Below, in pieces: positions 1 to 7,619 of a DNA stretch of 64,000 bases. A model generated the notes under the pieces. It saw only the letters and a list, made by a program, of their open reading frames with translations. It had not been told where the DNA came from and did no database searches. Source of the stretch: Nocardioides sp. CFH 31398 (lineage in GTDB: Bacteria > Actinomycetota > Actinomycetes > Propionibacteriales > Nocardioidaceae); contig NZ_JAKUHT010000021.1 in assembly GCF_022436705.1 (NCBI RefSeq), positions 1 to 64,000 of the forward strand, in the 5' to 3' direction. Made by a program: the position numbers and the translations under genes. Positions within the stretch are counted from its first letter, which is position 1. Each line of letters begins with the position of its first letter.

Positions 1-275
1 AGGGGGCCGGGCGGGCCGGCGGGACCGGGCGGACCCGGCACCGGCGCGGGGCCCGACCCGTCCACGGGGCCCCGTGCGGCGACCGGGCCCTGTGCGGTCA
101 GCGGGCCCTGTGCGGCGACCGGGCCCTGGGGCGGCCCGTCGACGGGCGCCGGCCTGGCCGGGCCGGGCGGGTGCCAGGGCATGCGCAGCGTCTCGTCGAC
201 CGACTCGTCCCTGCGCTCGTTCCCGGGCTGGTGACCGGGCTCGCTGCCGGGCCTGTCGTCGGCGTACCCGCTCAC
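1..275 (-). CDS. N-terminal part of a probable HtrA-like serine protease (runs off the left edge)
   Basis: An open frame starts at GTG 275, overlapping the TGA of the anti-sigma gene by 4 bases (GTGA), and runs without a stop to position 1. The visible 91 residues have no protease domain. They are low-complexity and rich in Pro and Gly, with imperfect repeats built on GPVAAQGP and GPLTAQGP, the disordered N-terminal arm typical of actinobacterial membrane-anchored HtrA proteases. The call rests on position: sigma E, its anti-sigma and htrA are consecutive in mycobacteria and relatives. The protein would be a periplasmic quality-control protease tethered by one membrane helix. The frame is clear; the product is inferred from neighbours only. 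Confidence 0.55.
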   Translation of the reverse strand, partial: MSGYADDRPGSEPGHQPGNERRDESVDETLRMPWHPPGPARPAPVDGPPQGPVAAQGPLTAQGPVAARGPVDGSGPAPVPGPPGPAGPPGP

Positions 276-757
276 CGCTCCACCCCGGTTCGGACCGGCG
301 TCGTGCCGGTCGGTCGGGGTGACTCGAAGGGGCGGACGACGGGCTGGACGCGACGGTCGGGAGCGGGGGCGTCCGCGGCGGGCGCCATGACGGCGAGCAT
401 CCCCAGCGCCACGGCGCCGGCGGCGCCGGTGCCGAGCGCCGTGCCCAGGCCGAGGGCCAGTCCACTGCGGGCCTCGCCGCGACGACGGCGGGGCAGGTGG
501 CCGACCCTGCCGGCGGCCAGCAGCTCCTCCCCGGTCGGCGGCGGCCCGGCGGCGAGGAGCGCCGACTTCAGGTCACCGATCTCGGGAGGGACGTCGGCGG
601 ACAGGCACGCCAGGCGGCTCTTCACCCAGCCCTGCCGCTGCACCTCGGCGGAGCAGGTCGGGCAGGCGGAGACGTGCGTCCAGGCCCGTTCTTCGGCGGC
701 CGGGTCGAGCTGGCCGTCGAGGAGGGCGCTGACGTGGGGACCGAGGTGCCCGATCAC
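272..757 (-). CDS. Zinc-binding anti-sigma factor (RseA-like, ZAS family)
   Basis: 161 residues from GTG 757, which overlaps the sigma-factor stop by 4 bases (GTGA), so translation is probably coupled. Residues 28-36 carry the HxxxCxxC zinc anti-sigma signature (THVSACPTC), with an upstream helix typical of proteins that clamp an ECF sigma factor. A Gly/Ala/Leu-rich stretch near 100-124 could be one membrane helix, followed by a short Pro/Arg-rich tail. It should sequester the sigma factor encoded just upstream and release it under envelope or thiol stress. The next gene starts on its stop codon. Function is clear from motif and context; the inducing signal is not visible. Confidence 0.88.
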   Translation of the reverse strand: MIGHLGPHVSALLDGQLDPAAEERAWTHVSACPTCSAEVQRQGWVKSRLACLSADVPPEIGDLKSALLAAGPPPTGEELLAAGRVGHLPRRRRGEARSGLALGLGTALGTGAAGAVALGMLAVMAPAADAPAPDRRVQPVVRPFESPRPTGTTPVRTGVER

Positions 758-1344
758 GGGCGGCCCGCCCGGACGTCGGGGCGCGGCGCGACAGTCACGG
801 GACCACCGTATCTCCGACGCCCAGCGCCGGGGTTCCGGTGCGCGAGCTCGCGGCGCAGCATGGCGCGCCCGCGGTGGATGCGGGACCGGACGGTGCCGAG
901 CTTGGCGCCGAGCACGTCCGCGATCTCCTCGTAGCTCATGCCCTCCACGTCGCACAGCACGACGGCGGCGCGGAACTCGGGAGGCAGAGCGGCCAGGGCC
1001 TGCTCGACGTCCTCGTCGAACGTCCGGTCGGCGTACGCCGCGTCGGGCCCCGGGCCCGACTCCGCCAGCCGGTGCGCACGCTCGTCCGAGAGGGGGTCGA
1101 AGCGGATCCGCTGGCGGCGGCGCGCCTGGTCGAGGAAGACGTTGGTGGTGATGCGGTGCAGCCACCCCTCGATCGACCCGGGGGTGAAGGTCGACAGCGA
1201 GCGGCCGACCCTGACGAAGACCTCCTGGGTCAGGTCCTCGGCGTCCGCCCGGTTCCCGGTGAGCCGGTAGGCGAGGCGGAACACGCGGGCGGAGTGCCGC
1301 TCGACGACCTCCTCCCACGTGGGTGCGGTCGGGGCGTCGTCCAT
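754..1344 (-). CDS. sigE: ECF RNA polymerase sigma factor, SigE-like
   Basis: 196 residues. Region 2 lies near 15-80 ([20 protein letters not shown] core for -10 recognition) and region 4 near 115-172 ([20 protein letters not shown] helix-turn-helix for -35 recognition). Length and the missing regions 1 and 3 are normal for ECF sigmas. Position supports SigE: divergent O-methyltransferase on one side, zinc anti-sigma and probable htrA on the other, as in M. tuberculosis. SigE directs the envelope-stress response. On the minus strand TAGCGT sits 6 bases before the ATG, so the transcript may be leaderless. The C-terminal tail after region 4 is Arg/Pro-rich and unremarkable. Confidence 0.9.
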   Translation of the reverse strand: MDDAPTAPTWEEVVERHSARVFRLAYRLTGNRADAEDLTQEVFVRVGRSLSTFTPGSIEGWLHRITTNVFLDQARRRQRIRFDPLSDERAHRLAESGPGPDAAYADRTFDEDVEQALAALPPEFRAAVVLCDVEGMSYEEIADVLGAKLGTVRSRIHRGRAMLRRELAHRNPGAGRRRYGGPVTVAPRPDVRAGRP

Positions 1345-1447
1345 GACGCCACGCTAGGCACCCACGCTGAGAGGAGCCTGAGGCCGCCCGGGCCCGGAGG
1401 CCGCTAGGGTCGGTGACCTACCCGAGGAGGACGTCATCGCCGAGCCC
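1345..1447. promoter_or_regulatory. Divergent promoter region between the sigma factor and the O-methyltransferase
   Basis: Minus strand: TAGCGT 6 bases upstream of the sigma-factor ATG suggests a leaderless transcript. Plus strand: TAGGGT (1405-1410) could be a -10 box and GAGGAGG (1424-1430) is an excellent Shine-Dalgarno, but no ATG, GTG or TTG follows at normal distance in the methyltransferase frame. The first standard codon is GTG 1448, 17 bases away, while ATC 1436 sits at ideal spacing. Confidence 0.5.
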
Positions 1448-2083
1448 GTGACCCCCGTGACCAGCGCCAGCTGGGTCTTCGCCGAGACCTTCGTCGGCGA
1501 GGACGAGGTCCTCGCCGACGCCCGTGTCCGCGCCCGGGAGGTCGGCGTCGTCCCCGTCCACACCGGCGTCGGCGCCGCGCTGCGCTTCCTCGCCGCGTCC
1601 ATGGACGCGAAGGCCGTCGTGGAGATCGGCACCGGCACCGGGGTCTCCGGGATCTGGCTGCTGCGCGGCATGCGCGCGGACGGCGTCCTCACCACCGTCG
1701 ACGTCGAGGCCGAGCACCAGCGCCTCGCCCGACAGGCGTTCACCGCGGCCGGGTTCCCGACCAACCGCGCCCGCGCCATCCCCGGGCCCGCCCTCGAGGT
1801 GCTCCCCCGGCTCACCGACGGCGCCTACGACCTCGTGCTGTGCGACGGCGACAAGCGGGAGTACGGCGCCTACCTCACCGAGGCCCTGCGGCTGCTGCGC
1901 CCCGGCGGCGTCGTGGCGTTCGACAACGCGCTGTGGCACGACCGGGTCGCCGACTCCTCGGTGCAGGACCCCGAGACCGTCGCCGTCCGCGAGCTCGTGT
2001 CGACCGTGCGCGAGCACGAGGACCTGCTGCCGGTCCTCCTGCCCGTCGGCGACGGGCTGCTGCTCGCGCAGAAGCGGGCCTGA
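1448..2083 (+). CDS. Class I SAM-dependent O-methyltransferase (catechol-OMT-like, Rv1220c-type)
   Basis: 211 residues. A Rossmann methyltransferase with motif I VVEIGTGTGVSGIWLL near 58-73, an acidic strand-2 residue (VDVEAEHQRLAR) and the DxDK-like motif LVLCDGDKREYG near 130-141 that coordinates the metal and hydroxyl in the COMT/CCoAOMT family. It should methylate a small phenolic substrate that I cannot name. Divergence from sigE matches mycobacterial gene order. GTG 1448 is the first standard start, but its Shine-Dalgarno lies 17 bases upstream; the non-standard ATC 1436 would fit the spacing better and add four residues. Confidence 0.85.
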   Translation: MTPVTSASWVFAETFVGEDEVLADARVRAREVGVVPVHTGVGAALRFLAASMDAKAVVEIGTGTGVSGIWLLRGMRADGVLTTVDVEAEHQRLARQAFTAAGFPTNRARAIPGPALEVLPRLTDGAYDLVLCDGDKREYGAYLTEALRLLRPGGVVAFDNALWHDRVADSSVQDPETVAVRELVSTVREHEDLLPVLLPVGDGLLLAQKRA

Positions 2084-2108
2084 GCCCCGGGGAGGAGTCC
2101 CCGGTCCG

Positions 2109-3704
2109 TCAGTCCCCGATCCCGGCCAGCGGGTCGGCCGAGGTCAGCCAGTCGAGCAGCAGGCGGACGCCGAACCCGCTCGGCCCGGCGGTCCACTCGT
2201 GCCAGTCGGACGGCGAGTCGCCGACGGACGCGATGTCGAGGTGCGCCCAGGGCACGTCGCCGGTGAAGTGGCGCAGGAAGAGCGCGGCGGTCGTCGCCCC
2301 GGGGCCGCCGGGGGCGTTGTCGGCGTCGGCGACCGGCGAGGCGAGCTTCGCCTCGTAGTCCGCCGTCAGCGGCAGGCGCCACAGCGGCTCCCCGACCCTC
2401 GTGCCGGAGGCCAGCAGGGTCTCGGCCAGCCCGTCGTCGTCCGCGAACAGGCCGCCGGTGCGTTGGCCCAGGGCGACCTTCGCGGCGCCGGTGAGGGTGG
2501 CGACGTCGACGAGCGCGGCCGGGGCGAGCTCCTCCACGGCGTACGCGAGGGCGTCGGCCATCACCAGACGCCCCTCGGCGTCGGTGTTGGTGACCTCGGT
2601 GGTGCGGCCGCCGCGGTGCCGGATGACGTCGCCGGGGCGCAGCGCGTCGCCGGAGACGGCGTTCTCCGCCAGCGGCACGAGACCGGTGACGCGCACGGGG
2701 CAGTCGAGGGCCGCCAGCGCGGACAGCACGGCGATGACGACACCGCCGCCGGTCATGTCGCGCTTCATCGTGACCATGCCCTCGGCGGGCTTGAGCGACA
2801 GGCCGCCGGTGTCGAAGGTGATGCCCTTGCCGACGAGCACGACCCGCGGCGCACGACGCGCGGCGCGGCGCGGCGCGTAGTCGAGACGCACGAAGCGGGG
2901 CTCGCTCGCGGAGGCGCGACCGACACCGAGGACGCCGCCGAAGCCCTCGCGCTCGAGGTCGGCGCGGTCCCAGGCGGTGAGGGTGAGCCGGTCCGCGGTG
3001 GCGGCGGCCTCCTCGGCCCGGCCGACCATCCAGGTCGGGTCCTTGACGTTGCTCGGCACGGTGGCCAGGGCGCGCGCCGTCCAGGAGGCGCCGGCCCGGG
3101 CGGCCGCACGGGCGAGGCGCTCGCGGTGGTCCTCGTCGTCGGGGACGCCGAGGAGCGAGACCCGCTCCACCGGGACCGACGACGGGCCCCCGCCGCGGAC
3201 GTGCAGCCCGAAGGAGCCGAGGGTCATCCCGACGACCAGCGCCTCGAGCGCGCCGTCGTCGTCGAGCGCACCGAGCGTGGTCGCGACGCCGTCGCGGTCG
3301 CGGCAGCGCTTGGCGAGCGCCGCACCGGCCCTGCGGACGTCGCGGGTCGAGCCGTCACCGACCCCCACGAGGAGCAGATCGGTCACGCCCGTCGGCAGTC
3401 CGGGTCGGGTCCCCTCCGAGGCGACCGCCGGCACCGGGACCGCCACGACCTCCCCGGCGCGACCGGTGGCCCGCTCGACGATGCGCAACGACCAGGGGTC
3501 GAGGCCGAGGGCCGCGAAGGCCGCGTCGGCCCCGGGGCCCAGGGTCGGGGAGCCGTCGTCGTCCGCGGCCGCGAGGAGCGGCAGCGCGTAGACGTCGGCG
3601 TCGTCCTCGACGCCCGCCCCGAGGACGAAGCCCGGGGGCGGTGCCTGCTCGGGGAGACCCGGCAGGCCGAGGACGGGAGGGTGGAGCGGCGAGCGACGTG
3701 GCAC
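2109..3704 (-). CDS. pepA: Leucyl aminopeptidase (M17, cytosol aminopeptidase)
   Basis: 531 residues from GTG 3704. The C-terminal catalytic domain has the M17 hallmarks: GKGITFDTGGLSLKP near 288-302 with the metal/catalytic Lys and Asp, a following MKRDMTGGG, and the signature NTDAEGRL near 377-384 supplying Asp and Glu to the two-metal centre. The N-terminal third is the poorly conserved regulatory domain. It is a cytosolic enzyme that trims N-terminal residues from peptides, normally as a hexamer. It ends 25 bases from the convergent O-methyltransferase and starts 3 bases after the DUF3117 gene, with which it is probably co-transcribed. Confidence 0.94.
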   Translation of the reverse strand: MPRRSPLHPPVLGLPGLPEQAPPPGFVLGAGVEDDADVYALPLLAAADDDGSPTLGPGADAAFAALGLDPWSLRIVERATGRAGEVVAVPVPAVASEGTRPGLPTGVTDLLLVGVGDGSTRDVRRAGAALAKRCRDRDGVATTLGALDDDGALEALVVGMTLGSFGLHVRGGGPSSVPVERVSLLGVPDDEDHRERLARAAARAGASWTARALATVPSNVKDPTWMVGRAEEAAATADRLTLTAWDRADLEREGFGGVLGVGRASASEPRFVRLDYAPRRAARRAPRVVLVGKGITFDTGGLSLKPAEGMVTMKRDMTGGGVVIAVLSALAALDCPVRVTGLVPLAENAVSGDALRPGDVIRHRGGRTTEVTNTDAEGRLVMADALAYAVEELAPAALVDVATLTGAAKVALGQRTGGLFADDDGLAETLLASGTRVGEPLWRLPLTADYEAKLASPVADADNAPGGPGATTAALFLRHFTGDVPWAHLDIASVGDSPSDWHEWTAGPSGFGVRLLLDWLTSADPLAGIGD

Positions 3705-3707
3705 GGG

Positions 3708-3875
3708 TCAGCCGACGACGCCGTCGAGGGCCTTCCCCAGCGCCCCTGCCTCCTCGGCGTTCAGCTCCACGACGAGGCGGCCACCGCCCTCGAGGGGCAC
3801 GCGCATGACGATGCCGCGACCCTCCTTCGTGACCTCCAGCGGGCCGTCACCGGTCCGTGGCTTCATCGCGGCCAT
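3708..3875 (-). CDS. Small conserved actinobacterial protein, DUF3117 family
   Basis: 55 residues starting MAAMKPRTGDGPLEV and ending ALGKALDGVVG, the nearly invariant DUF3117 sequence of actinobacteria (Rv1211-like). ATG 3875 is preceded by AGGAAGAGG at good spacing, which selects it over longer upstream starts. Function is unknown. The Gly-rich strand followed by an acidic helix suggests a small compact domain, possibly oligomeric. It lies directly upstream of pepA and between the DivIVA-like and sigma-E loci, as in mycobacteria. The family assignment is firm; no role can be given. Confidence 0.9.
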   Translation of the reverse strand: MAAMKPRTGDGPLEVTKEGRGIVMRVPLEGGGRLVVELNAEEAGALGKALDGVVG

Positions 3876-3985
3876 CGCGTACCTCTTCCTGTGCTCACCA
3901 AGGTGGTCGCCAACGTGCGGGGACCAGTATCCCTCATGCCCGGCGACGCGCGCGCCGTGGCCGGTGATCGGGCACACTGACGCCC

Positions 3986-4780
3986 GTGAGCGAGCCCCCC
4001 GTCGTCCTGACCACCGCCGACGGCGTCGCGACCGTGACGCTGAACCGCCCCGACGCGATGAACGGCCTGGACCTCGCGACGAAGGAGCTGCTGCGCGACA
4101 CCCTCGCCGAGGTCGCCGCCGACGACGCCGTGCGCTGCGTCGTCCTCACCGGCACCGGGCGGGCGTTCTGCGTCGGCCAGGACCTCAAGGAGCACGTGCG
4201 GCACCTGCAGGAGGGGCGCGACGACGTCCTGGGCAGCACGGTGGCGGAGCACTACAACCCGACGGTCACCTCGCTGCTGACCATGCCGAAGCCGGTGGTC
4301 GCGGCGGTGAACGGGGTCGCCGCCGGCGCCGGCGCCAGCCTCGCGCTCGCCTGCGACCTGCGCATCCTGTCGGACGCCGCGGGCATGAACTTCGCCTTCT
4401 CCGGCATCGCGCTCTCCTGCGACACCGGCTCGTCCCTCACGCTGCCGCGCCTGGTGGGCCACGCGAGGGCGATGGAGCTGCTCCTCCTGCCCCGCACGAT
4501 CGCCGCCGACGAGTGCCTCGAGCTCGGCCTCGCCTCCCGGGTCGTGCCGGCCGACGATCTGGCGTCGGCCGCCGCCGAGCTCGCGGGGCGCCTCGCCGCG
4601 GGCCCGACCGTCGCCTACGGCGCGATCAAGGCCTCCCTCGCCTACTCGGCGACCCACGAGCTGGCCGACGTCCTGGCGTTCGAGGGCGAGCAGATGGCGC
4701 GCACCGGCGCGACGCAGGACCACACGGCGGCCGTCGGCTCGTTCCTGGCGAAGGAGAAGCCGACCTTCAGGGGCCGGTGA
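3986..4780 (+). CDS. Enoyl-CoA hydratase/isomerase family protein
   Basis: 264 residues from GTG 3986. Crotonase fold: the first oxyanion-hole loop is GRAFCVGQDLKEH near 56-68 and the second GVAAGAGASLALACDLRI near 108-125. The active-site segment FSGIALSCDTGSSLTLPRLVG has an Asp where classical hydratases have Glu, as in the PaaG/isomerase subgroup, so it may be an isomerase rather than a hydratase. It would act on a CoA thioester in fatty-acid or aromatic degradation. A CACACT box 7 bases before the GTG suggests a leaderless message. Its 3' end overlaps the convergent DivIVA-like gene by 14 bases. Confidence 0.88.
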   Translation: MSEPPVVLTTADGVATVTLNRPDAMNGLDLATKELLRDTLAEVAADDAVRCVVLTGTGRAFCVGQDLKEHVRHLQEGRDDVLGSTVAEHYNPTVTSLLTMPKPVVAAVNGVAAGAGASLALACDLRILSDAAGMNFAFSGIALSCDTGSSLTLPRLVGHARAMELLLLPRTIAADECLELGLASRVVPADDLASAAAELAGRLAAGPTVAYGAIKASLAYSATHELADVLAFEGEQMARTGATQDHTAAVGSFLAKEKPTFRGR

Positions 4781-5072
4781 CCTCGTCGTCGTCCGGCTCG
4801 CCGCCGCGGTAGCGGCGTGCCCGCTCCTCGACCTCCCGCTCGGCCTCCCGCTGGGCGAGGCGGTCGAGCAGCGCGTCGACGTCCGCCATGCGGTAGCCGC
4901 GCAGCGCCAGCGGGAAGCGCACGGCGCGCAGGCCGGCGGCGTCCAACGGGCCGTCGGCCGGGGACGGCGGGGCCGGCTCGTCGTCCTGGGCGAGGCCGCT
5001 GCCCCGCCCCGAGGCCACGGCGGCCACCCCGCCCATGGCGAGCACCAGGAGGATGGCGAAGACCCAGGTCAT
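4767..5072 (-). CDS. Small membrane-anchored DivIVA-domain protein
   Basis: 101 residues. An N-terminal hydrophobic helix (MTWVFAILLVLAMGGVAAVA) is followed by an acidic Pro linker and a short DivIVA/Wag31-type motif RFPLALRGYRMADVDALLDR near 53-72, then a charged helix. Full DivIVA proteins have a long coiled coil that is missing here, so this is the mini form found in mycobacteria (Rv1209-like). It may recruit or mark polar or septal membrane sites. It starts 7 bases after the LOG-family gene, forming a dapE-LOG-DivIVA operon, and its tail overlaps the convergent enoyl-CoA hydratase gene. Confidence 0.82.
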   Translation of the reverse strand: MTWVFAILLVLAMGGVAAVASGRGSGLAQDDEPAPPSPADGPLDAAGLRAVRFPLALRGYRMADVDALLDRLAQREAEREVEERARRYRGGEPDDDEVTGP

Positions 5073-5079
5073 CGTCGCC

Positions 5080-5835
5080 TCAGGCCTGCCGGCTGGCCAC
5101 CATCAGCGAGACGGCCTCCTCGACGTCGTCGGTGAGGGTCATCATCGCGAGGTCCTTCGCGGCGATCTTGCCGTCGTCCAGCATGGTGGTGCGCAGCCAG
5201 TCGATGAGGCCGCCCCAGTAGTCCACGCCGAGCAGGGCGATGGGGAACGAGGTCACCTTGCGGGTCTGCACGAGGGTCAGCGCCTCGAAGAGCTCGTCGA
5301 GGGTCCCGAAGCCGCCGGGGAGGACGACGAAGCCCTGGGAGTACTTCACGAACATCGTCTTGCGGACGAAGAAGTAACGGAAGTCGATCCCGATGTCGAC
5401 GTAGGTGTTGAGGCCCTGCTCGAAGGGCAGCTCGATGCCGAGGCCGACCGAGGTGCCGCCGGCCTCGTTGGCCCCCCGGTTGGCGGCCTCCATGGCGCCG
5501 GGCCCGCCGCCGGTGATGACCGCGAAGCCCTCCTCGGCGAGCCGGCGCCCGACCTGGACGCCGAGTTCGTACTGCGGGTGGCCGGCGGGCGTGCGCGCCG
5601 AGCCGAACACCGCGATCGCGGAGCCCAGGTCGGCCAGGGTGCCGAAGCCCTCGACGAACTCGGACTGGATGCGCAGCACACGCCACGGGTCGGTGTGGAC
5701 CCAGTCCGTGGGGCCGCGGGAGTCGAGGAGCCGCTGGTCGGTCGTCGAGCTGCCGACGTGGCCACCGCGCAGGCGGGTGGCGCCGCGCTGGCGCTCGGGT
5801 CGCGGGGTCGTGGCCCGTCCGTCGTCGCCGCTCAC
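5080..5835 (-). CDS. LOG family protein (TIGR00730; nucleoside 5'-monophosphate phosphoribohydrolase type)
   Basis: 251 residues from GTG 5835, which overlaps the dapE stop (GTGA); in-frame ATGs lie upstream at 5847 and 5868, but the overlap favours 5835. Two LOG signatures are clear: GGGPGAMEAANRGANEAG and, about 50 residues later, the catalytic PGGFGTLDELFEALT. The family releases adenine-type bases from nucleoside monophosphates (cytokinin activation in plants, purine salvage or stress-linked in bacteria). The N-terminal 45 residues are Arg/Gly-rich and variable. It is translationally coupled to dapE upstream and followed by the DivIVA-like gene, an order shared with mycobacteria (Rv1205). 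Confidence 0.9.
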   Translation of the reverse strand: MSGDDGRATTPRPERQRGATRLRGGHVGSSTTDQRLLDSRGPTDWVHTDPWRVLRIQSEFVEGFGTLADLGSAIAVFGSARTPAGHPQYELGVQVGRRLAEEGFAVITGGGPGAMEAANRGANEAGGTSVGLGIELPFEQGLNTYVDIGIDFRYFFVRKTMFVKYSQGFVVLPGGFGTLDELFEALTLVQTRKVTSFPIALLGVDYWGGLIDWLRTTMLDDGKIAAKDLAMMTLTDDVEEAVSLMVASRQA

Positions 5836-6899
5836 GTGGTCAGCCATGCGGTCAGGACCTCCTCGCACCGTCGGATCTCGGCGACCGGCACGTGCTCGGC
5901 CTGGGTGTGGGCGTACATCGGGTCGCCCGGTCCGTAGTTCACCGCGGGCACCCCGAGGGCGCTGAAACGGGCGACGTCGGTCCAGCCGAACTTCGGCCCG
6001 ACCCTCCCGCCGGTGGCCTCGACGAACGCCGCGGCCGCGGGCCGGGAGAGCCCCGGCAGGGCGGCCGGGGCCAGGTCGGTGAGCTCGACCTCGTGGCCCG
6101 CGAAGAAGTCACGGACGAACGCCTCGGCCTCCTCGGTGCTGCGGTCCGGGGCGAAGCGGAAGTTGACCTCGACGACGCACTCGTCGGGGATCACGTTGCC
6201 GGCCACGCCGCCGCGGATGCGGACGGCGTTCAGCCCCTCGACGTAGGTCAGCCCGTCGATCTCCGGCCGCCGGGGCTCGTACGCCGCCAGCCGGGCCAGC
6301 ACGTCGGCGGCGCCGTGGATCGCGTTGACCCCGCGCCAGGCGCGGGCGGAGTGCGCCCGCTCCCCGCGGGTGGTGACGTCGACCCGGAGGGTGCCCTGGC
6401 AGCCGGCCTCGACGCCGGCGTTGCTGGGCTCCATGAGGATCGCGAAGTCCGCGGCGAGCAGGTCGGGGTCGCTGGCGGCGAGCTTGCCGAGGCCGTTGTG
6501 GACGTCCTCGACCTCCTCGGCCTCGTACAGCACGTAGGTGACGTCGCGGACCGGCTCGGTCAGGGCGTGCGCGAGCTTGAGGATGACCGCGTCGCCACCC
6601 TTCATGTCGCAGGTGCCGAGGCCGTGGAGGATCCCGGTCTCCTCGTCGAGGCGCGAGGGCAGGTTGTGGTTGAGCGGCACGGTGTCGAGGTGGCCCGCGA
6701 GCACGACCCGCTCGGGGCGGCCGAGGTCGGTGCGGGCGACGACGGTGTTGCCGCGCCGGACGACGCTCAGGTGGGGCAGCGCGGAGAGCGCCGCCTCGAC
6801 GGCGTCCGCGATGGCGGCCTCGTCGTGGCTGACCGACTCGATGTCGACCAGGTGGCGGGTGAGGGTCACGACGTCGGTGGTCAGGTCGAGCGTGGGCAC
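5832..6899 (-). CDS. dapE: Succinyl-diaminopimelate desuccinylase
   Basis: 355 residues from GTG 6899. M20-family zinc enzyme: AGHLDTVPLN near 67-76 supplies the first His and Asp, MKGGDAV follows, and YEAEEVEDVHNGLG near 125-138 carries the catalytic Glu-Glu pair; the dimerisation lid occupies roughly 175-290. It removes succinate from N-succinyl-LL-diaminopimelate, giving LL-DAP for lysine and peptidoglycan. Longer in-frame reading upstream has no family similarity and overlaps the VOC gene, so 6899 is preferred. dapD (26.8 kb) and dapC (34.8 kb) are in the same window, so three steps of the succinylase branch lie within 30 kb but in separate transcripts. Confidence 0.94.
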   Translation of the reverse strand: MPTLDLTTDVVTLTRHLVDIESVSHDEAAIADAVEAALSALPHLSVVRRGNTVVARTDLGRPERVVLAGHLDTVPLNHNLPSRLDEETGILHGLGTCDMKGGDAVILKLAHALTEPVRDVTYVLYEAEEVEDVHNGLGKLAASDPDLLAADFAILMEPSNAGVEAGCQGTLRVDVTTRGERAHSARAWRGVNAIHGAADVLARLAAYEPRRPEIDGLTYVEGLNAVRIRGGVAGNVIPDECVVEVNFRFAPDRSTEEAEAFVRDFFAGHEVELTDLAPAALPGLSRPAAAAFVEATGGRVGPKFGWTDVARFSALGVPAVNYGPGDPMYAHTQAEHVPVAEIRRCEEVLTAWLTT

Positions 6900-6921
6900 G
6901 CGGGTAGTCAACCAGCCCGCC

Positions 6922-7587
6922 TCAGGCGTCCGCGAAGACGCAGAACTCGTTGCCCTCCGGGTCGGCCAGGACGCGCCAGCGCTCGGTGTCCCACAGGTGC
7001 GTCGCGCCCGCGGCGAGCAGGGCCTCGGCGTCGCCCACGACGTCCCAGTGGACGCGGTTCGGGCCATCGCGGGGCTCCGGCACGGCGACGAAGACCAACG
7101 GCGGGGCGGGGGTCGGCTGCGCCACGCTCCACGCCTCCGGGGCGGCCGAGGCGTCGACCTCCTCACCCAGGACGCCGGCCCACCAGCGCGCCTGGGACTC
7201 CGGGTCGACGCAGTCCACGACGACGGCGTACAGCCCGCGGCGGGGGTCGCGGCGGCTCACGAAGGCGCAGAGCTCGTCGCCCTCCGGGCCGGCCATGACG
7301 GTCCAGTCGAACCCGGTGTCGTCGGCGTCGGCGAGGACGACCGCCCCGAGGCCCTCGAGCTCGGCGACGGAGACCGCGTGGACGTCGAGGTGCACGCGGT
7401 TCTTCACCCGCTTCGGGCGGTCGACGAGGTTGACCCAGACCGTGTCGGCGGGCGTCGCCCCGACCAGGGAGTGGGTGCCGGTCGAGGTCTCGCCCCCCAG
7501 CCCGAGGACGGCGGCCCAGAAGGGGCCCACCGTCGCCGGGTCCTCGGCGTCCAGGCAGAGGTCCTTCCAACGGGCGACGGCGTTCAT
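6922..7587 (-). CDS. Two-domain VOC (glyoxalase/bleomycin-resistance fold) protein
   Basis: 221 residues from ATG 7587 (a TTG 12 bases upstream is less likely). Two tandem VOC domains cover about 1-110 and 115-221; the second ends VHWDVVGDAEALLAAGA then DTERWRVLADPEGNEFCVF, the common metal-site strand pattern with Glu before FCVF. The first repeats it as VHLDVHAVSVAELEGLG and GPEGDELCAFV. Such proteins are usually small-molecule-modifying or antibiotic-binding enzymes. No substrate is evident. It lies 22 bases upstream of dapE and is divergent from the SDR gene with only about 30 bases between starts. Confidence 0.85.
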   Translation of the reverse strand: MNAVARWKDLCLDAEDPATVGPFWAAVLGLGGETSTGTHSLVGATPADTVWVNLVDRPKRVKNRVHLDVHAVSVAELEGLGAVVLADADDTGFDWTVMAGPEGDELCAFVSRRDPRRGLYAVVVDCVDPESQARWWAGVLGEEVDASAAPEAWSVAQPTPAPPLVFVAVPEPRDGPNRVHWDVVGDAEALLAAGATHLWDTERWRVLADPEGNEFCVFADA

Positions 7588-7619
7588 GGCGCCAGTCAAG
7601 CAGTCTCTACCGTGGTCGC

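Noticed and set aside
5080..5868. Upstream ATG 5868 as the LOG gene start
   Set aside because: It would extend well into dapE; GTG 5835 gives the 4-base overlap used repeatedly in the window.
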